Below, piece after piece: positions 25,651 to 34,427 of a stretch of DNA of 37,817 nt. The stretch lies in assembly GCA_964242595.1 (NCBI GenBank), contig CAXTBC010000042.1, positions 1 through 37,817 on the forward strand, in the 5' to 3' direction. The translations under genes were made by a program, and so were the position numbers. The stretch comes from BOG-908 sp964242595. GTDB taxonomy: Bacteria > Pseudomonadota > Alphaproteobacteria > Acetobacterales > Acetobacteraceae. The notes beneath the pieces were generated by a model, which was given only the letters and a program-made list of their open reading frames with translations, did no database searches and was not told the DNA's origin. How positions within the stretch are numbered: the first letter of the stretch is position 1; every line of letters starts with the position of its first letter.

Positions 25651-26470
25651 ACGTCCCGAACACCTCCTGTAACAGCCGCGTCTCCTCCTCGTCCCGCTCC
25701 AGCACGCCATGCCGCAGCAGCATGTCCAGCAGCACCAGGGCCACGTTGAACTTGAACAGGTCCGTCTGCCGCAGTGTCTCCACGACGCGGGCGACCGGCC
25801 ATAGAACGAAGCCCGCCACCTCGCCGTCGGTGGGCACCGGCCGCACGTCCTCGGGCAGCACCAGGTCGTAGCAGTGCAACCTGTCACGCCGCAGCCCCTC
25901 CGGCCGTAGCGTGGCGTAGCGCAACGTGCCTACGTGCACGGCCCGCCCGGTCACCTCGCGCGGCAGCCCGGCCTCCTCCGCGCCCTCCTTGCCCAGCGTC
26001 TCGGCGGCGCTGGAACCGGCCGCGATGCCGCCGGCGAACAGGTGGTCGAGCTTGCCGGGATCCATGAGCCGGTCGGCCGCGCGTTGCGCCACCCACAGAT
26101 GCAGCCCGTCCTGCCGCCGCACCAGGCCGTTCACGTGCACCCCCTCGGCCGCGATGCCAAGCCAGGGCAGCGCGCCACGGTCCACCGTTGCCAGCACCGC
26201 GCCGTCCGGCGCCGCACGCACGTCGAACGCCTCGCCGCGCCAGGTGAACGCACGGGCTTTCGCGGCCTCGTGCGCCAGCGCCGGCAACCTCGCCGCGTCC
26301 GGCAGCACCACGGCGCCGTCCGCAGGCGCGCAGCCGAGCCGCTCCAGCAGCTCGGCTGCGCCGCGGCCGACCCAGCCCACCTGCGCGTCGGCCAGCCGGA
26401 ACGCCAGCCTGCCGCCGGGCAGCGCCACGTTCCGCACCGCCTCGACATGCCGCCACAGCGTGCCCGTCAT
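25649..26470 (-). CDS. Nudix hydrolase with DUF4743-type N-terminal domain
   Basis: Cytoplasmic Nudix enzyme of 273 aa. The N-terminal half (about 1-115) resembles DUF4743, found in thiamine-pyrophosphokinase-linked Nudix proteins. The catalytic half starts VHVNGLVRRQDGLHLWVAQRA, then LDHLFAGGIAAGSSAAETLGK and EGAEEAGLP. The EEAG core of the Nudix box is present, while the first Glu of GX5E is Ser, as often seen in this subgroup. C-terminal DGEVAGFVLWPV fits the family. The start at 26470 is supported by AAAGGA upstream. Divergent from the ABC exporter gene. The substrate is unknown. Confidence 0.85.
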   Translation of the reverse strand: MTGTLWRHVEAVRNVALPGGRLAFRLADAQVGWVGRGAAELLERLGCAPADGAVVLPDAARLPALAHEAAKARAFTWRGEAFDVRAAPDGAVLATVDRGALPWLGIAAEGVHVNGLVRRQDGLHLWVAQRAADRLMDPGKLDHLFAGGIAAGSSAAETLGKEGAEEAGLPREVTGRAVHVGTLRYATLRPEGLRRDRLHCYDLVLPEDVRPVPTDGEVAGFVLWPVARVVETLRQTDLFKFNVALVLLDMLLRHGVLERDEEETRLLQEVFGT

Positions 26471-26648
26471 CGTCGTCCTTTCCGCCGGCAGCTCAGCCTG
26501 ACGGTCTGACGGCTCACCTTTCCGAGGAGAAGGCAAGGGCGGGACAGGTTGGCCGGCGAAGAAGCATGGCTGGTGATTTCTGGCCGCTTCTCCCGAAAAA
26601 AGGACGGCAGCCTTTTGAATCCGGGCCAGCCCGCGCCACATCCGGCCC

Positions 26649-28529
26649 ATGCGTGTGATGTCGTCCAACCGCCTGGCCCTGCCAGGCCAGTCCCGATCCA
26701 CCGGCCAGACGGTGCAATCCCTGCTCGGCTATCTCTGGCCCAAGGGTAACCCAGGGGTCCGCCTGCGGGTGCTGATTTCCATGGCGTTTCTGGTGCTCGC
26801 CAAGGTTGCCACAGTCTACGTTCCCATCTTCTACGCCCGCGCGGTGGACATGCTCTCCCACAAGGGCGGCACGGCACAGCTCCTGGCCTTGCCGGTCGGG
26901 CTCATCATCGGCTACGGGGTGGTCCGCCTGTGCTCGGCCGGCTTCGGCGAGCTGCGGGACGCGGTGTTCGCCAGCGTGCAGCAGCGCACCGTGCGCGCCG
27001 TGGCGTTGCAGACCTTCCAGCACATGCACCGCCTCAGCCTGCGCTTCCACCTGGACCGCCAGACCGGCGGCGTGTCGCGCGCCATCGAGCGCGGCAGCGC
27101 CGGCATCGAGCAGGTGCTGCGCCTGGCCGTCTTCAACATCGTGCCCACGCTGATCGAGCTGCTGCTGGTGACCGCCATCATGTGGCGCATCTTCGACTGG
27201 CGGTTCGCGCTAGTCACTTTCGGCGCGGTGGCCGCCTACATCGCCTTCACGCTTGCCTTCGCGAGCTGGCGCGTGCGCTTCCGCCGCTCGATGAACGAGA
27301 GCGACAGCGCCGCCCAATCCAAGGCGGTTGACAGCCTGCTGAACTACGAGACGGTGAAATATTTCGGCAACGAGGTGCATGAGGCCCGTCGCTTCGACAC
27401 CGCACTCGCCGGCTACGAGCGCGCCGCGGTGAAAAGCCAGGTGACGCTCAACATGCTCAATCTGGGCCAGGCCTTCATCATCGCCGCAGGACTCACCGCC
27501 ATCATGCTGATGGCGGCCCATGGCGTGGTCACCGGCCAGATGAGCGTGGGCAAGTTCGTGCTCGCCAACACCTATTTGGCCCAACTCTACACGCCACTCA
27601 GCTTCCTGGGCTTCGCCTACAACACCATCCAGCAGGGCCTTGTGGACATGGAACAGCTGTTCCGCCTGCTCGGCGTGGACGAGGAGGTGCAGGACAGCGC
27701 CGGCGCTGTGCAGCTCGCCGCCCACCTGTCCGAAGGCGAGGCTTGCTCGGTGACGTTCGAGGACGTGCAGTTCGGCTACACGCCGGCGCGCGAGATCCTC
27801 AAGGGCGTGAGCTTCACCGTGCCCGCCGGCCGCAAGATCGCCGTGGTGGGACCCACCGGCGCCGGCAAGTCCACCATCAGCCGCCTGCTGTTCCGCTTCT
27901 ACGACGTGACGAGCGGCGCCGTGGTGGTCGATGGGCGTGACGTGCGGGACTACACCCAGGCCAGCCTGCGCGCGGCCATCGGCGTGGTGCCGCAGGACAC
28001 CGTGCTGTTCAACGACACCATCCGCTACAACATCGCCTATGGCCGGCCGGACGCCACCCAGGAGGAGGTCGAGCACGCCGCCCGCGTGGCCCAGGTGCAC
28101 GATTTCGTCTTGCGCATGCCTGACGGCTACGACACCCGCGTGGGCGAGCGCGGCCTGAAGCTCTCCGGCGGCGAGAAGCAGCGTGTGGCCATCGCCCGCA
28201 CCGTGCTGAAGGACCCGCGCATCCTGATCCTGGACGAGGCCACCAGCGCGCTGGACAGCCGCACAGAGCGCGACATCGACGCGGCGCTGCGCGCCGTCTC
28301 CGGCGGCCGCACCACGCTGGTGATCGCCCACCGGCTCTCCACCGTGGTGGACGCCGACGAGATCATCGTCCTGGTGGACGGCCAGATCGCCGAGCGCGGC
28401 AGCCACCGCGAGCTGCTGGAGCAGAACGGGGTGTTCGCCCGCATGTGGGAATTGCAGGCCCAGCAGGCGGGTCCGGAAGCCGAAGAAGAGGAACTGGAGG
28501 CAAACCTGTCAACCGTGCAAGCGGAATAG
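26649..28529 (+). CDS. ATM1-type ABC exporter (half-transporter)
   Basis: Inner-membrane ABC exporter of 626 aa, TM domain fused to ATPase, working as a homodimer. It resembles mitochondrial Atm1 and bacterial NaAtm1, which export glutathione derivatives linked to Fe-S or metal homeostasis. The TM domain (about 40-330) carries the Atm1-like FHLDRQTGGVSRAIERG, AVDSLLNYETVKYFGNE and FLGFAYNTIQQGLVDMEQLF. The ATPase has GPTGAGKST, the signature LSGGEKQR, Walker B ILILDEATSALD, and His in VIAHRLS. The first ATG (26649) is used, with a second at 26658; no strong ribosome site is visible for either. Family is firm, substrate inferred. Confidence 0.93.
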   Translation: MRVMSSNRLALPGQSRSTGQTVQSLLGYLWPKGNPGVRLRVLISMAFLVLAKVATVYVPIFYARAVDMLSHKGGTAQLLALPVGLIIGYGVVRLCSAGFGELRDAVFASVQQRTVRAVALQTFQHMHRLSLRFHLDRQTGGVSRAIERGSAGIEQVLRLAVFNIVPTLIELLLVTAIMWRIFDWRFALVTFGAVAAYIAFTLAFASWRVRFRRSMNESDSAAQSKAVDSLLNYETVKYFGNEVHEARRFDTALAGYERAAVKSQVTLNMLNLGQAFIIAAGLTAIMLMAAHGVVTGQMSVGKFVLANTYLAQLYTPLSFLGFAYNTIQQGLVDMEQLFRLLGVDEEVQDSAGAVQLAAHLSEGEACSVTFEDVQFGYTPAREILKGVSFTVPAGRKIAVVGPTGAGKSTISRLLFRFYDVTSGAVVVDGRDVRDYTQASLRAAIGVVPQDTVLFNDTIRYNIAYGRPDATQEEVEHAARVAQVHDFVLRMPDGYDTRVGERGLKLSGGEKQRVAIARTVLKDPRILILDEATSALDSRTERDIDAALRAVSGGRTTLVIAHRLSTVVDADEIIVLVDGQIAERGSHRELLEQNGVFARMWELQAQQAGPEAEEEELEANLSTVQAE

Positions 28530-28571
28530 ACAGGCGTTCCTGGGCGGCCCTGCCAAGAGGAACCGCAGCCG

Positions 28572-28623
28572 CTCAGCAAAAGCTTTTTACTTCTTTTTCT
28601 CGAAAAAGAAGGCCTTCCCTGCC
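28572..28623. repeat. Single-arm palindromic element, copy 12
   Basis: A right-type arm: CAGCAAAAGC, T5, ACTTC/GAAGG hairpin, CCTTCCCTGCC. It lies 42 bases after the exporter stop and 26 bases before the next start. Confidence 0.75.
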
Positions 28624-28649
28624 GTCCTGTCCGCCACAAGGTAGAGCCC

Positions 28650-28886
28650 ATGCAAGCAACACTCGCCCCTGAAGAGACGCTGACCAAAGAGCTGGCCCAG
28701 GCCGGCGAAGCGGTGGACCGCGCGATCGGCGGCATGCTCAGCCGCGGCCTCAGCCCCGTCGCTGCCGCGTCCGCCCTGCTCGGCGGCGCGCTGTGCCTGA
28801 TGTCCAAGACGATGGGTGACGAGGCGGTGCTCCAGCTCCTGCACAATGCGGCTGCCGGCGTGCGCGCGGGCGAGCTGCGCCACTGA
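28650..28886 (+). CDS. Small conserved-looking hypothetical protein
   Basis: A 78-aa protein. A helical, acidic N-terminus (ETLTKELAQAGEAVDRAIGG) leads to an Ala/Gly-rich hydrophobic stretch (SPVAAASALLGGALCLMSKT) that could be a weak membrane helix or a buried helix. The family is not recognised. Its stop is 3 bases before the SRPBCC gene start, so the two are probably translated from one message. Confidence 0.68.
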   Translation: MQATLAPEETLTKELAQAGEAVDRAIGGMLSRGLSPVAAASALLGGALCLMSKTMGDEAVLQLLHNAAAGVRAGELRH

Positions 28887-28889
28887 GCC

Positions 28890-29378
28890 ATGCCGATCAA
28901 TTGGCCAGACCGTTACGCCACGGACCGCGTTGCCGCCCATGTCAGCAACGAGATCTCCATCGCCGCGCCGCCCGAGGCGGTCTGGCCGCACCTCGTGCGC
29001 GCTGTCGCCTGGCCAGATTGGTATCCGAACGCCTCGAAGGTGCGCATCGACGGCGGCGCGGCCGAGCTTTCACCCGGCGCCCGCTTCACCTGGCGCACCT
29101 TCGGCGTTGCCGTCAGCTCCACCGTGCAGGAGTTCGTGGCGAACGAGCGCATCGCCTGGAACGGTGCCGGCCTGCTGCTGGACGTCTACCACGCCTGGCT
29201 GATCGAGCGCCGTCCTGCGGGATGCTGGGTGCTGACCGAGGAGAACCAGAACGGCTTGGCCGCCCGGGCGCAAGCCCTGTTGATGCCGCGCCGCATGTTT
29301 GAAGGTCACGGGCTCTGGCTGCGCGGGTTGAAGGCCCGCGCCGAGGCCGCGCAACCTACGGCCTCGCTTCCGGTTTGA
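28890..29378 (+). CDS. SRPBCC (START-like) family protein
   Basis: A 162-aa protein of the polyketide cyclase/dehydrase-like SRPBCC superfamily, which binds hydrophobic ligands in a deep pocket. The sequence follows the family pattern: EISIAAPPEAVWPHLVRAVAWPDWYPNASKVRI, then LSPGARFTWRTFGVAVSSTVQEFVANERIAW and a C-terminal helix. No signal peptide. It is tightly linked to the preceding 78-aa gene. The ligand or reaction cannot be deduced. Confidence 0.85.
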   Translation: MPINWPDRYATDRVAAHVSNEISIAAPPEAVWPHLVRAVAWPDWYPNASKVRIDGGAAELSPGARFTWRTFGVAVSSTVQEFVANERIAWNGAGLLLDVYHAWLIERRPAGCWVLTEENQNGLAARAQALLMPRRMFEGHGLWLRGLKARAEAAQPTASLPV

Positions 29379-29407
29379 GGCCGCATACCAGCCAAGGAGC
29401 GCACACC

Positions 29408-29710
29408 ATGTCCGACCAGCAGGGCACCGACGAGGTGGACACCGGCAAGCACGCCGCCGCCCGCCAACAGGCCGAGCGCGCCGAGCAGGGTGGCACCCGC
29501 GCCGACGAAGCGCTCGACGAGGCGCTGCGGACCGATCCTGACGGCCTGGCCAACGTGCTGGCCCAGGACGGCCCGGTGCTGGAGGGCGACGGGGGCACTG
29601 CCAGCGACGAAGAGGTGGCAGCGATCAGCCGCACCATCGGCACGCGGGCGGACTCGCCCTCCCGCTCCGGTATCACCGGCTCGGGTAGCGGCGCGGACGA
29701 CATGGAGTGA
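29408..29710 (+). CDS. Small acidic hypothetical protein
   Basis: A 100-aa strongly acidic, probably disordered protein (MSDQQGTDEVDTGKHAAARQ at the start, GSGSGADDME at the end), with one predicted helical middle (ADEALDEALRTDPDGLANVLAQ). AAGGAG at 29394-29399 is 8 bases from the ATG and fixes the start. No family is recognised. Last of three small same-strand genes behind the ABC exporter. Confidence 0.65.
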   Translation: MSDQQGTDEVDTGKHAAARQQAERAEQGGTRADEALDEALRTDPDGLANVLAQDGPVLEGDGGTASDEEVAAISRTIGTRADSPSRSGITGSGSGADDME

Positions 29711-30652
29711 GGTAGGCAAGCGGCTCGGCTATAAGAAGTGTCGGGAACGTTTGTCCGACAACGGCCTGACGGCGATGGGGCGTGACGCGCAGCGGATTGG
29801 CCGCTGTCTCTGACCGGCGTAAAGGCAGATTGAGATTGCACCTTGGTGATGCTGGTAGAACAACATTGAAGTTTCAGCCTGTGGCAGCTGAACGCTCAGC
29901 CCATGAGGACATTCGGCATTGGGTGGCGACCGGGCGCCATGCCTTTCGTCGCGCATACAGGCAGGTGCCCGACGTTGCGACTGCGGCAGCAACGCTTTCG
30001 GGATACTGCCCAAGGCGGCCTTAAACTTCCCTCTGCTGTGTAGATTGCAACTCTGTGAAACAAGCTGGCCATCACATGGCCTGGACCATCCATTGTCATA
30101 CAACCATCACGGGTGTTGCCGTGATCCGAAGCGGAAACAGCGTTTGGGCGGGCCCGCCATTACGAGGTTCATGCCGAAAGCGTCTTCAGAACTTCGCCAG
30201 ATCAGCCTCCGTGCGGCGGAACGAGCTTCTCAGGCGACAGAGACATCCCCGTTGTTCGCCTGGCACGAGAATCAACGGGCGTGGCTACCGCCACGGCCAC
30301 AGGCGGGAAACCGCGACAACCCGTAGGCTTTCTGCATCTCTCATGTATAACAAAGCCTTGCTTGCCGCCGATTCCTCACCCCTGACGTAGGTCAGTCTGG
30401 ACACCGGTCACGTGCGGCGGATAGCTAAGCTGACCTTTTAACGATTGGCATACGAAGCGGTCTTCAAATGAACTACAGAAATAATTTTTGACGCGTGTCC
30501 AAAAATATCTACTGTATTCAGCAAATATTGACGTAAGTCTACAATAATAAAATTGCTTCTAGACTACGTTTTTCTGTTGAAAATTCGTTCTGGATGCGCT
30601 TATTACAAATTGTCGCCGGACATTAATCCGGCTAGTCTTGAAGGGATTGATC
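29711..30652. other. Long stretch without a recognised gene
   Basis: About 940 bases. The first 700 are mixed in composition and contain only short frames that match no family I know. The last 180 (about 30470-30640) are markedly AT-rich and may hold the promoter of the next small gene; one candidate is TTGACG (30488-30493), 16 bases, TACTGT (30510-30515). No transposase motif, tRNA or repeat element of the two families was seen. Confidence 0.5.
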
Positions 30653-30856
30653 ATGGTTAAGCTGACCAGCAAGTTCATGCTCGGTGTGTCCGGCCAGGCT
30701 CTCGCCGCGGCTCTCGCCATCGCCCCTACGCTCAACAACAGCGTGACGGCCGCCGCGCCGGTCGGCACAATGACGCAGATCCAGAGCCCGAAAGCTGCCG
30801 CCACCCCGGACGTTGTCCATCACTACCCGGCCACGATCGTCCACCACTACCCCTGA
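30653..30856 (+). CDS. Tiny exported protein ending in two VHHYP motifs
   Basis: A 67-aa protein. The N-terminus (MVKLTSKFMLGVSGQALAAA) plus LAIAPTL and an Ala-rich TAAAP form a signal-peptide-like segment with possible cleavage near residues 33-35. The mature part would be only about 32 residues and ends VVHHYPATIVHHYP, that is VHHYP at 55-59 and again at 63-67, encoded by a 24-bp imperfect tandem repeat. AAGGGA seven bases upstream supports this start. No family is recognised. The His-Tyr pairs could bind metal or heme (inference). The next gene, 187 bases downstream, is a periplasmic-sensor diguanylate cyclase. Confidence 0.6.
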   Translation: MVKLTSKFMLGVSGQALAAALAIAPTLNNSVTAAAPVGTMTQIQSPKAAATPDVVHHYPATIVHHYP

Positions 30857-31043
30857 ACGCGGGGGATCAGTTGCCCGAGCAGTCCCGCCGCCTGCGCGCT
30901 TGGCCAGGCTGGTGGGGCCGCCCTGCCGCACGTCGCGCGGCGTTACACCTTGCGGTTGTGTTCTGCTTCGAATCAAGTATCTTCCGTGCCTCCCGCACCC
31001 GCATGATCGTTGCGGGTAGCGAATAGCGTTCACGGGGCTTCGA

Positions 31044-33947
31044 ATGGCGTGGAGCAGACTGGCCAAGCGTGCGCTGATCAATTGGTGCGTAGCCGCCGCC
31101 GTCGCCATGGCGTTTCTGCCCTTGCTTCTTGCGCATGCAGAGAGTTCGTCTCTTCGCATCTACGACGTGGACCAGGGCCTTGCCAGCCTTGGCGGCGGTT
31201 GCCTGGTACAGGATCCTGCCGGCTACCTGCTGATCTGCACCGAACACGGCGTGTTCACCTACGATGGCAGGCGCTTCGTCAACCTGGGTCCCGAACAGGG
31301 CATGCGCGCCGGCGGCCTGGTCTACGGCGTCACGCTCACCACGTCCGGCCGCGTCGCGGTCTCCTTCGCCGACGAGGTGTTCGTCTCCGACCGCGCCACC
31401 GACGCCGCCCATCCGCCAGGATCGTTGCGGTTCGCAAAGGTCCTTCACCCCGGCCTCACCTTCTATGACGAGCACGTTCACCACATCGCGCCCTGGCGCG
31501 ACAGCATCGTGTTGCTGGCCGGCGCGGCCACCGAGGTGATGGTGCTACCCCCTGCGGGCGCACCGCATTTCGAGGCGGTGGATTACAATGCCACCGAACG
31601 CAAGCTGCTCGACGACACCACCGCCGTGTTCTCGGTGCGCGGCAGCCTGTGGGAACCTGAGGAGGACGGGCGCCTGTGCGCGGCCGAGCCCGGCGCGGTG
31701 AGGTGCTACGGCCCTGCCGACGGCCTGGAGGGCGGCCCGTGGCGGGACGTCAAGCCGGGCCCGGGCATCACCGTGATGGCTCGCTCCGCCACTTCGGTAG
31801 CCAGCTTCGATCCGGCGACCGGCCGTTGGACGACGACCCTGCTGCCCGACCAGGGCGGCCGCTACGTGAACTACCGCGGCGACCTGGCGCTGTTCCGGAC
31901 GCCCGACGGCGGCTTCCTCACCCAGGCCGAGCACGGTCTGGTCGTGCTCCGGCCGGACGGCTGGCGGCAGCTTCGCGTGGAAGACGGCGCGCCGCCCGGC
32001 ATCATCACAAGTGCCCTGACCGACTCGTCGGGCCAGATCTGGTTCCAGGTGCTCGGCCGCGGTCTCGTCCGCTGGGTCGGCTACGGGCATTGGGAAGCGG
32101 TGCAGAAATCCGACGGGCTTTCGGACGGCATCCCATGGATGACAGCCCGCCTGCAGGACGGCTCGTTGTGGGTGTCCACCGACACCGGCGTCGACGAGGT
32201 GATGCGCCAGGGCCTCGTGCTGCGCGTGGGACGGGTCCTGCCCGGCGCCTCCTTCGCCGTGGCTGCAGGGCCGCACGGCGAGGTGTGGCGCAGTTTCGGC
32301 TCCGAGGGCGTGCAGGTGTTCAATCCGTCCAGCGGCGCCACCACCCGGATCGCGTCTCCGCCGGTCGACACCATCCTGGCCGCTGCGGACGGCACCGTCT
32401 GGCTGGGCACCGAAGCCGGGCTGTTCAAGGTGGCGTCCCATGCCGGCCTGCCGCCTGCGGCGGTGCAGGTTGGCCGGCTTGATGCCAAGGTCCCCGACAT
32501 CGTTTCCGACAAGGCGGGTGGGGTGTTCTACCTCGCCGCGGGCCGTTTGCGGCATGTGCGGCCGGACGGCAGCGACGCCGCGGTGACGGGCGACTGGCCG
32601 GGCGACGGGTTCGATCCGCTGGCGCTGGCGCTGGGGGATGACGGCACCGTCTGGATCGGCGGGGCGGGCGGGCTCTGCGCCTTTACGCTCGCCGCCGACC
32701 GGATCGTCTCCTACCGCACCACGCCGGTGGCCAACACACGCACCAACAGCATCGTGGCCTTGCTGGTCGACCACCGGGGCTGGGTCTGGGCCGGCACCGG
32801 GCTGGGCGTCTCCGTCTCGAACGGCAAACGATGGGTTTCGGTGGACGCCGATGGCGGCCTGCTGTCCGACGACGTGGACCAGGGCGGCCTGCGCGAGGAC
32901 CCGGACGGCTCGGTCTGGATCGTGACCACGCAGGGCGTCTCACACCTGATCGACCCCACCTGGCTGTTCACCGAGCGGCCGATCCAGGCCGTGGTGAGCA
33001 CCGCCCTGCTGGGCGGCAACATGCTCGACGGCCACTTGATCCCCTTCACGCGCGACGCACTGGACCTGCAGTTCGGCTCTCCCAGCCACGGCGCCGAACG
33101 CTCGTTCAAGTTCCGCTACCAGCTTTCCGGCGTTGACGACGACTGGGCCGAGTCGGCCTCCGGCGGCGTGCATTACCCCTACGTGCCGCCCGGACATCAC
33201 ATGCTGACGGTCGTGGGCTATGACGAACTCACGCACAGCATCTCCGCCCCTGCCCGGCTGACCATCGACATCGCCTTTCCCTGGTGGCGGCAGTGGTGGG
33301 CGGAAGCACTTTGGGTGCTCGCAGGGATCGTGCTGATCTACAGCGCCATGCAGTTGCGCCTGCGCGCCATCCTGACGCGCCAGGCCGAGCTGAAGCGCTA
33401 CGTGGCCGAGGGCACCGAGCAGCTGCGCTACCAGGCGGCGCATGACAGCCTGACCGGCCTGTTGAACCGCGCCGAGATCGAACGCCGCCTGGCCGCCAAG
33501 CTGTCAAACGGCTCACCCACGACCGAGCTGATCGTGGCCCTTCTCGACATCGACCACTTCAAGACCGTCAACGACGGCTATGGTCATCTGGGCGGCGACG
33601 ACGTGCTGCGCGCCATGGGCCGCCTGGTCCGCAAGGCGGTGCGCGTGGGCGAGTACGCCGGACGCTACGGCGGCGAGGAGATCCTGCTGGTTCTCGACGA
33701 CACCGACGGCTGCGCGGCCGAGCGCGTGCTGGACCTGCACCACGCCGTGCGCGGCGAATCCTTCAGCGCGGCCGGCAAGGAGCTGCGGGTGACGTGCTCG
33801 GTGGGCCTGGCCTGGGCGGTGCGCGGCGACGACTGGGAGTCGCTGATCGGCCGGGCGGACCAGGCGCTCTACGAAGCCAAAGCGGCAGGGCGGGACAGGG
33901 TGGTGGAGCAAGCGAAGGCCGGGTTCGAGGTGAGCGGGCGCAGGTAA
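31044..33947 (+). CDS. Two-component-propeller sensor diguanylate cyclase (GGDEF)
   Basis: Inner-membrane signalling protein of 967 aa that likely makes c-di-GMP. A signal peptide (cleavage near AHA-ES, residue 32) is followed by about 600 residues of Reg_prop-like propeller repeats (for example GQIWFQVLGRGLVRW, GSLWVSTDTGVDEVM, GTVWLGTEAGLFKV, GWVWAGTGLGVSVSNG). A Y_Y_Y domain follows at about 670-735 (FKFRYQLSGVDDDWAE), one TM at about 750-775, then GGDEF at about 795-955 with HDSLTGLLNRAEIERRL, DIDHFKTVNDGYGHLGGD and RYGGEEILLVL. The active-site loop is GGEEI (876-880). The inhibitory RxxD site is RVGE here, so product inhibition may be weak. The periplasmic ligand is unknown. Confidence 0.92.
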   Translation: MAWSRLAKRALINWCVAAAVAMAFLPLLLAHAESSSLRIYDVDQGLASLGGGCLVQDPAGYLLICTEHGVFTYDGRRFVNLGPEQGMRAGGLVYGVTLTTSGRVAVSFADEVFVSDRATDAAHPPGSLRFAKVLHPGLTFYDEHVHHIAPWRDSIVLLAGAATEVMVLPPAGAPHFEAVDYNATERKLLDDTTAVFSVRGSLWEPEEDGRLCAAEPGAVRCYGPADGLEGGPWRDVKPGPGITVMARSATSVASFDPATGRWTTTLLPDQGGRYVNYRGDLALFRTPDGGFLTQAEHGLVVLRPDGWRQLRVEDGAPPGIITSALTDSSGQIWFQVLGRGLVRWVGYGHWEAVQKSDGLSDGIPWMTARLQDGSLWVSTDTGVDEVMRQGLVLRVGRVLPGASFAVAAGPHGEVWRSFGSEGVQVFNPSSGATTRIASPPVDTILAAADGTVWLGTEAGLFKVASHAGLPPAAVQVGRLDAKVPDIVSDKAGGVFYLAAGRLRHVRPDGSDAAVTGDWPGDGFDPLALALGDDGTVWIGGAGGLCAFTLAADRIVSYRTTPVANTRTNSIVALLVDHRGWVWAGTGLGVSVSNGKRWVSVDADGGLLSDDVDQGGLREDPDGSVWIVTTQGVSHLIDPTWLFTERPIQAVVSTALLGGNMLDGHLIPFTRDALDLQFGSPSHGAERSFKFRYQLSGVDDDWAESASGGVHYPYVPPGHHMLTVVGYDELTHSISAPARLTIDIAFPWWRQWWAEALWVLAGIVLIYSAMQLRLRAILTRQAELKRYVAEGTEQLRYQAAHDSLTGLLNRAEIERRLAAKLSNGSPTTELIVALLDIDHFKTVNDGYGHLGGDDVLRAMGRLVRKAVRVGEYAGRYGGEEILLVLDDTDGCAAERVLDLHHAVRGESFSAAGKELRVTCSVGLAWAVRGDDWESLIGRADQALYEAKAAGRDRVVEQAKAGFEVSGRR

Positions 33948-33979
33948 GCGAGGGAAAGGAGGTGGCGGCCTCAGGTCCA

Positions 33980-33997
33980 GCGGCTTGCTGAAGCCGC
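33980..33997 (+). terminator. Hairpin downstream of the GGDEF gene
   Basis: GCGGCTT-GCTG-AAGCCGC, a perfect 7-bp stem with a 4-base loop, 32 bases after the stop. It is followed by ATGGTTTAT rather than a clean T-run, so termination is only possible. Confidence 0.35.
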
Positions 33998-34235
33998 ATG
34001 GTTTATCTACGCCCGGCTCTCAATCTGATGTGCCCAGCATCTCCGCTTTTGCGGGTTATCGCGTAGTCCTCGAATCTTCCGGCGACTTGGTAACGATGTT
34101 CATGCAGATGCTGCGGTGCGCCTCCAGCAGCTCGAAGGCGCGGCGCATGCAGCCCAACAGCCCACGCCGGGCACGTTGGGCTCCATGAAGCGTAGCGCAT
34201 CACCATCCTACTCGATTGCCTGCCGTCCGGCTTGA
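33998..34235. other. Intergenic stretch without a recognised gene
   Basis: About 240 bases between the hairpin after the GGDEF gene and the gapR-type fragment. Short frames in both directions match no family. With the fragment and leader it forms a 480-base gap before pepF. Confidence 0.45.
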
Positions 34236-34352
34236 CGCGGGTTCGACGTGAAGGTGTTGCGCACCGCCATACGTCTGCGCAAGCAGGAGACGGCCGAGAT
34301 CAAGGCGCAGGAGACGCTGCTCGACGTCTACCGCCGCGCGCCGAGAATGTGA
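34236..34352 (+). pseudogene. C-terminal fragment of a gapR/DUF2312 gene
   Basis: The frame after a TGA (34233-34235) reads GFDVKVLRTAIRLRKQET, then AEIKAQETLLDVYRRAPRM and stops at TGA 34350-34352. This corresponds to the C-terminal half of DUF2312, equivalent to GFDVAVLKQLVRLRKKE and onward in the intact gapR at 20567-20881. There is no start codon or N-terminal helix. It is about 13 kb from the other copies and on the opposite strand. Confidence 0.78.
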
Positions 34353-34427
34353 CCGGCTTCCGGCGTACCTTTGACGCCGGGGAATGCACCCTTACATGAA
34401 GGTCTGCCCGTCAAGGACCGATCGCGC

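Noticed and set aside
26513..26622. Possible further palindromic element between the Nudix and ABC exporter genes
   Set aside because: AGGCAAGGG and GCTTCTCCCGA6GGAC resemble pieces of an arm, but the hairpin core is too altered to call.
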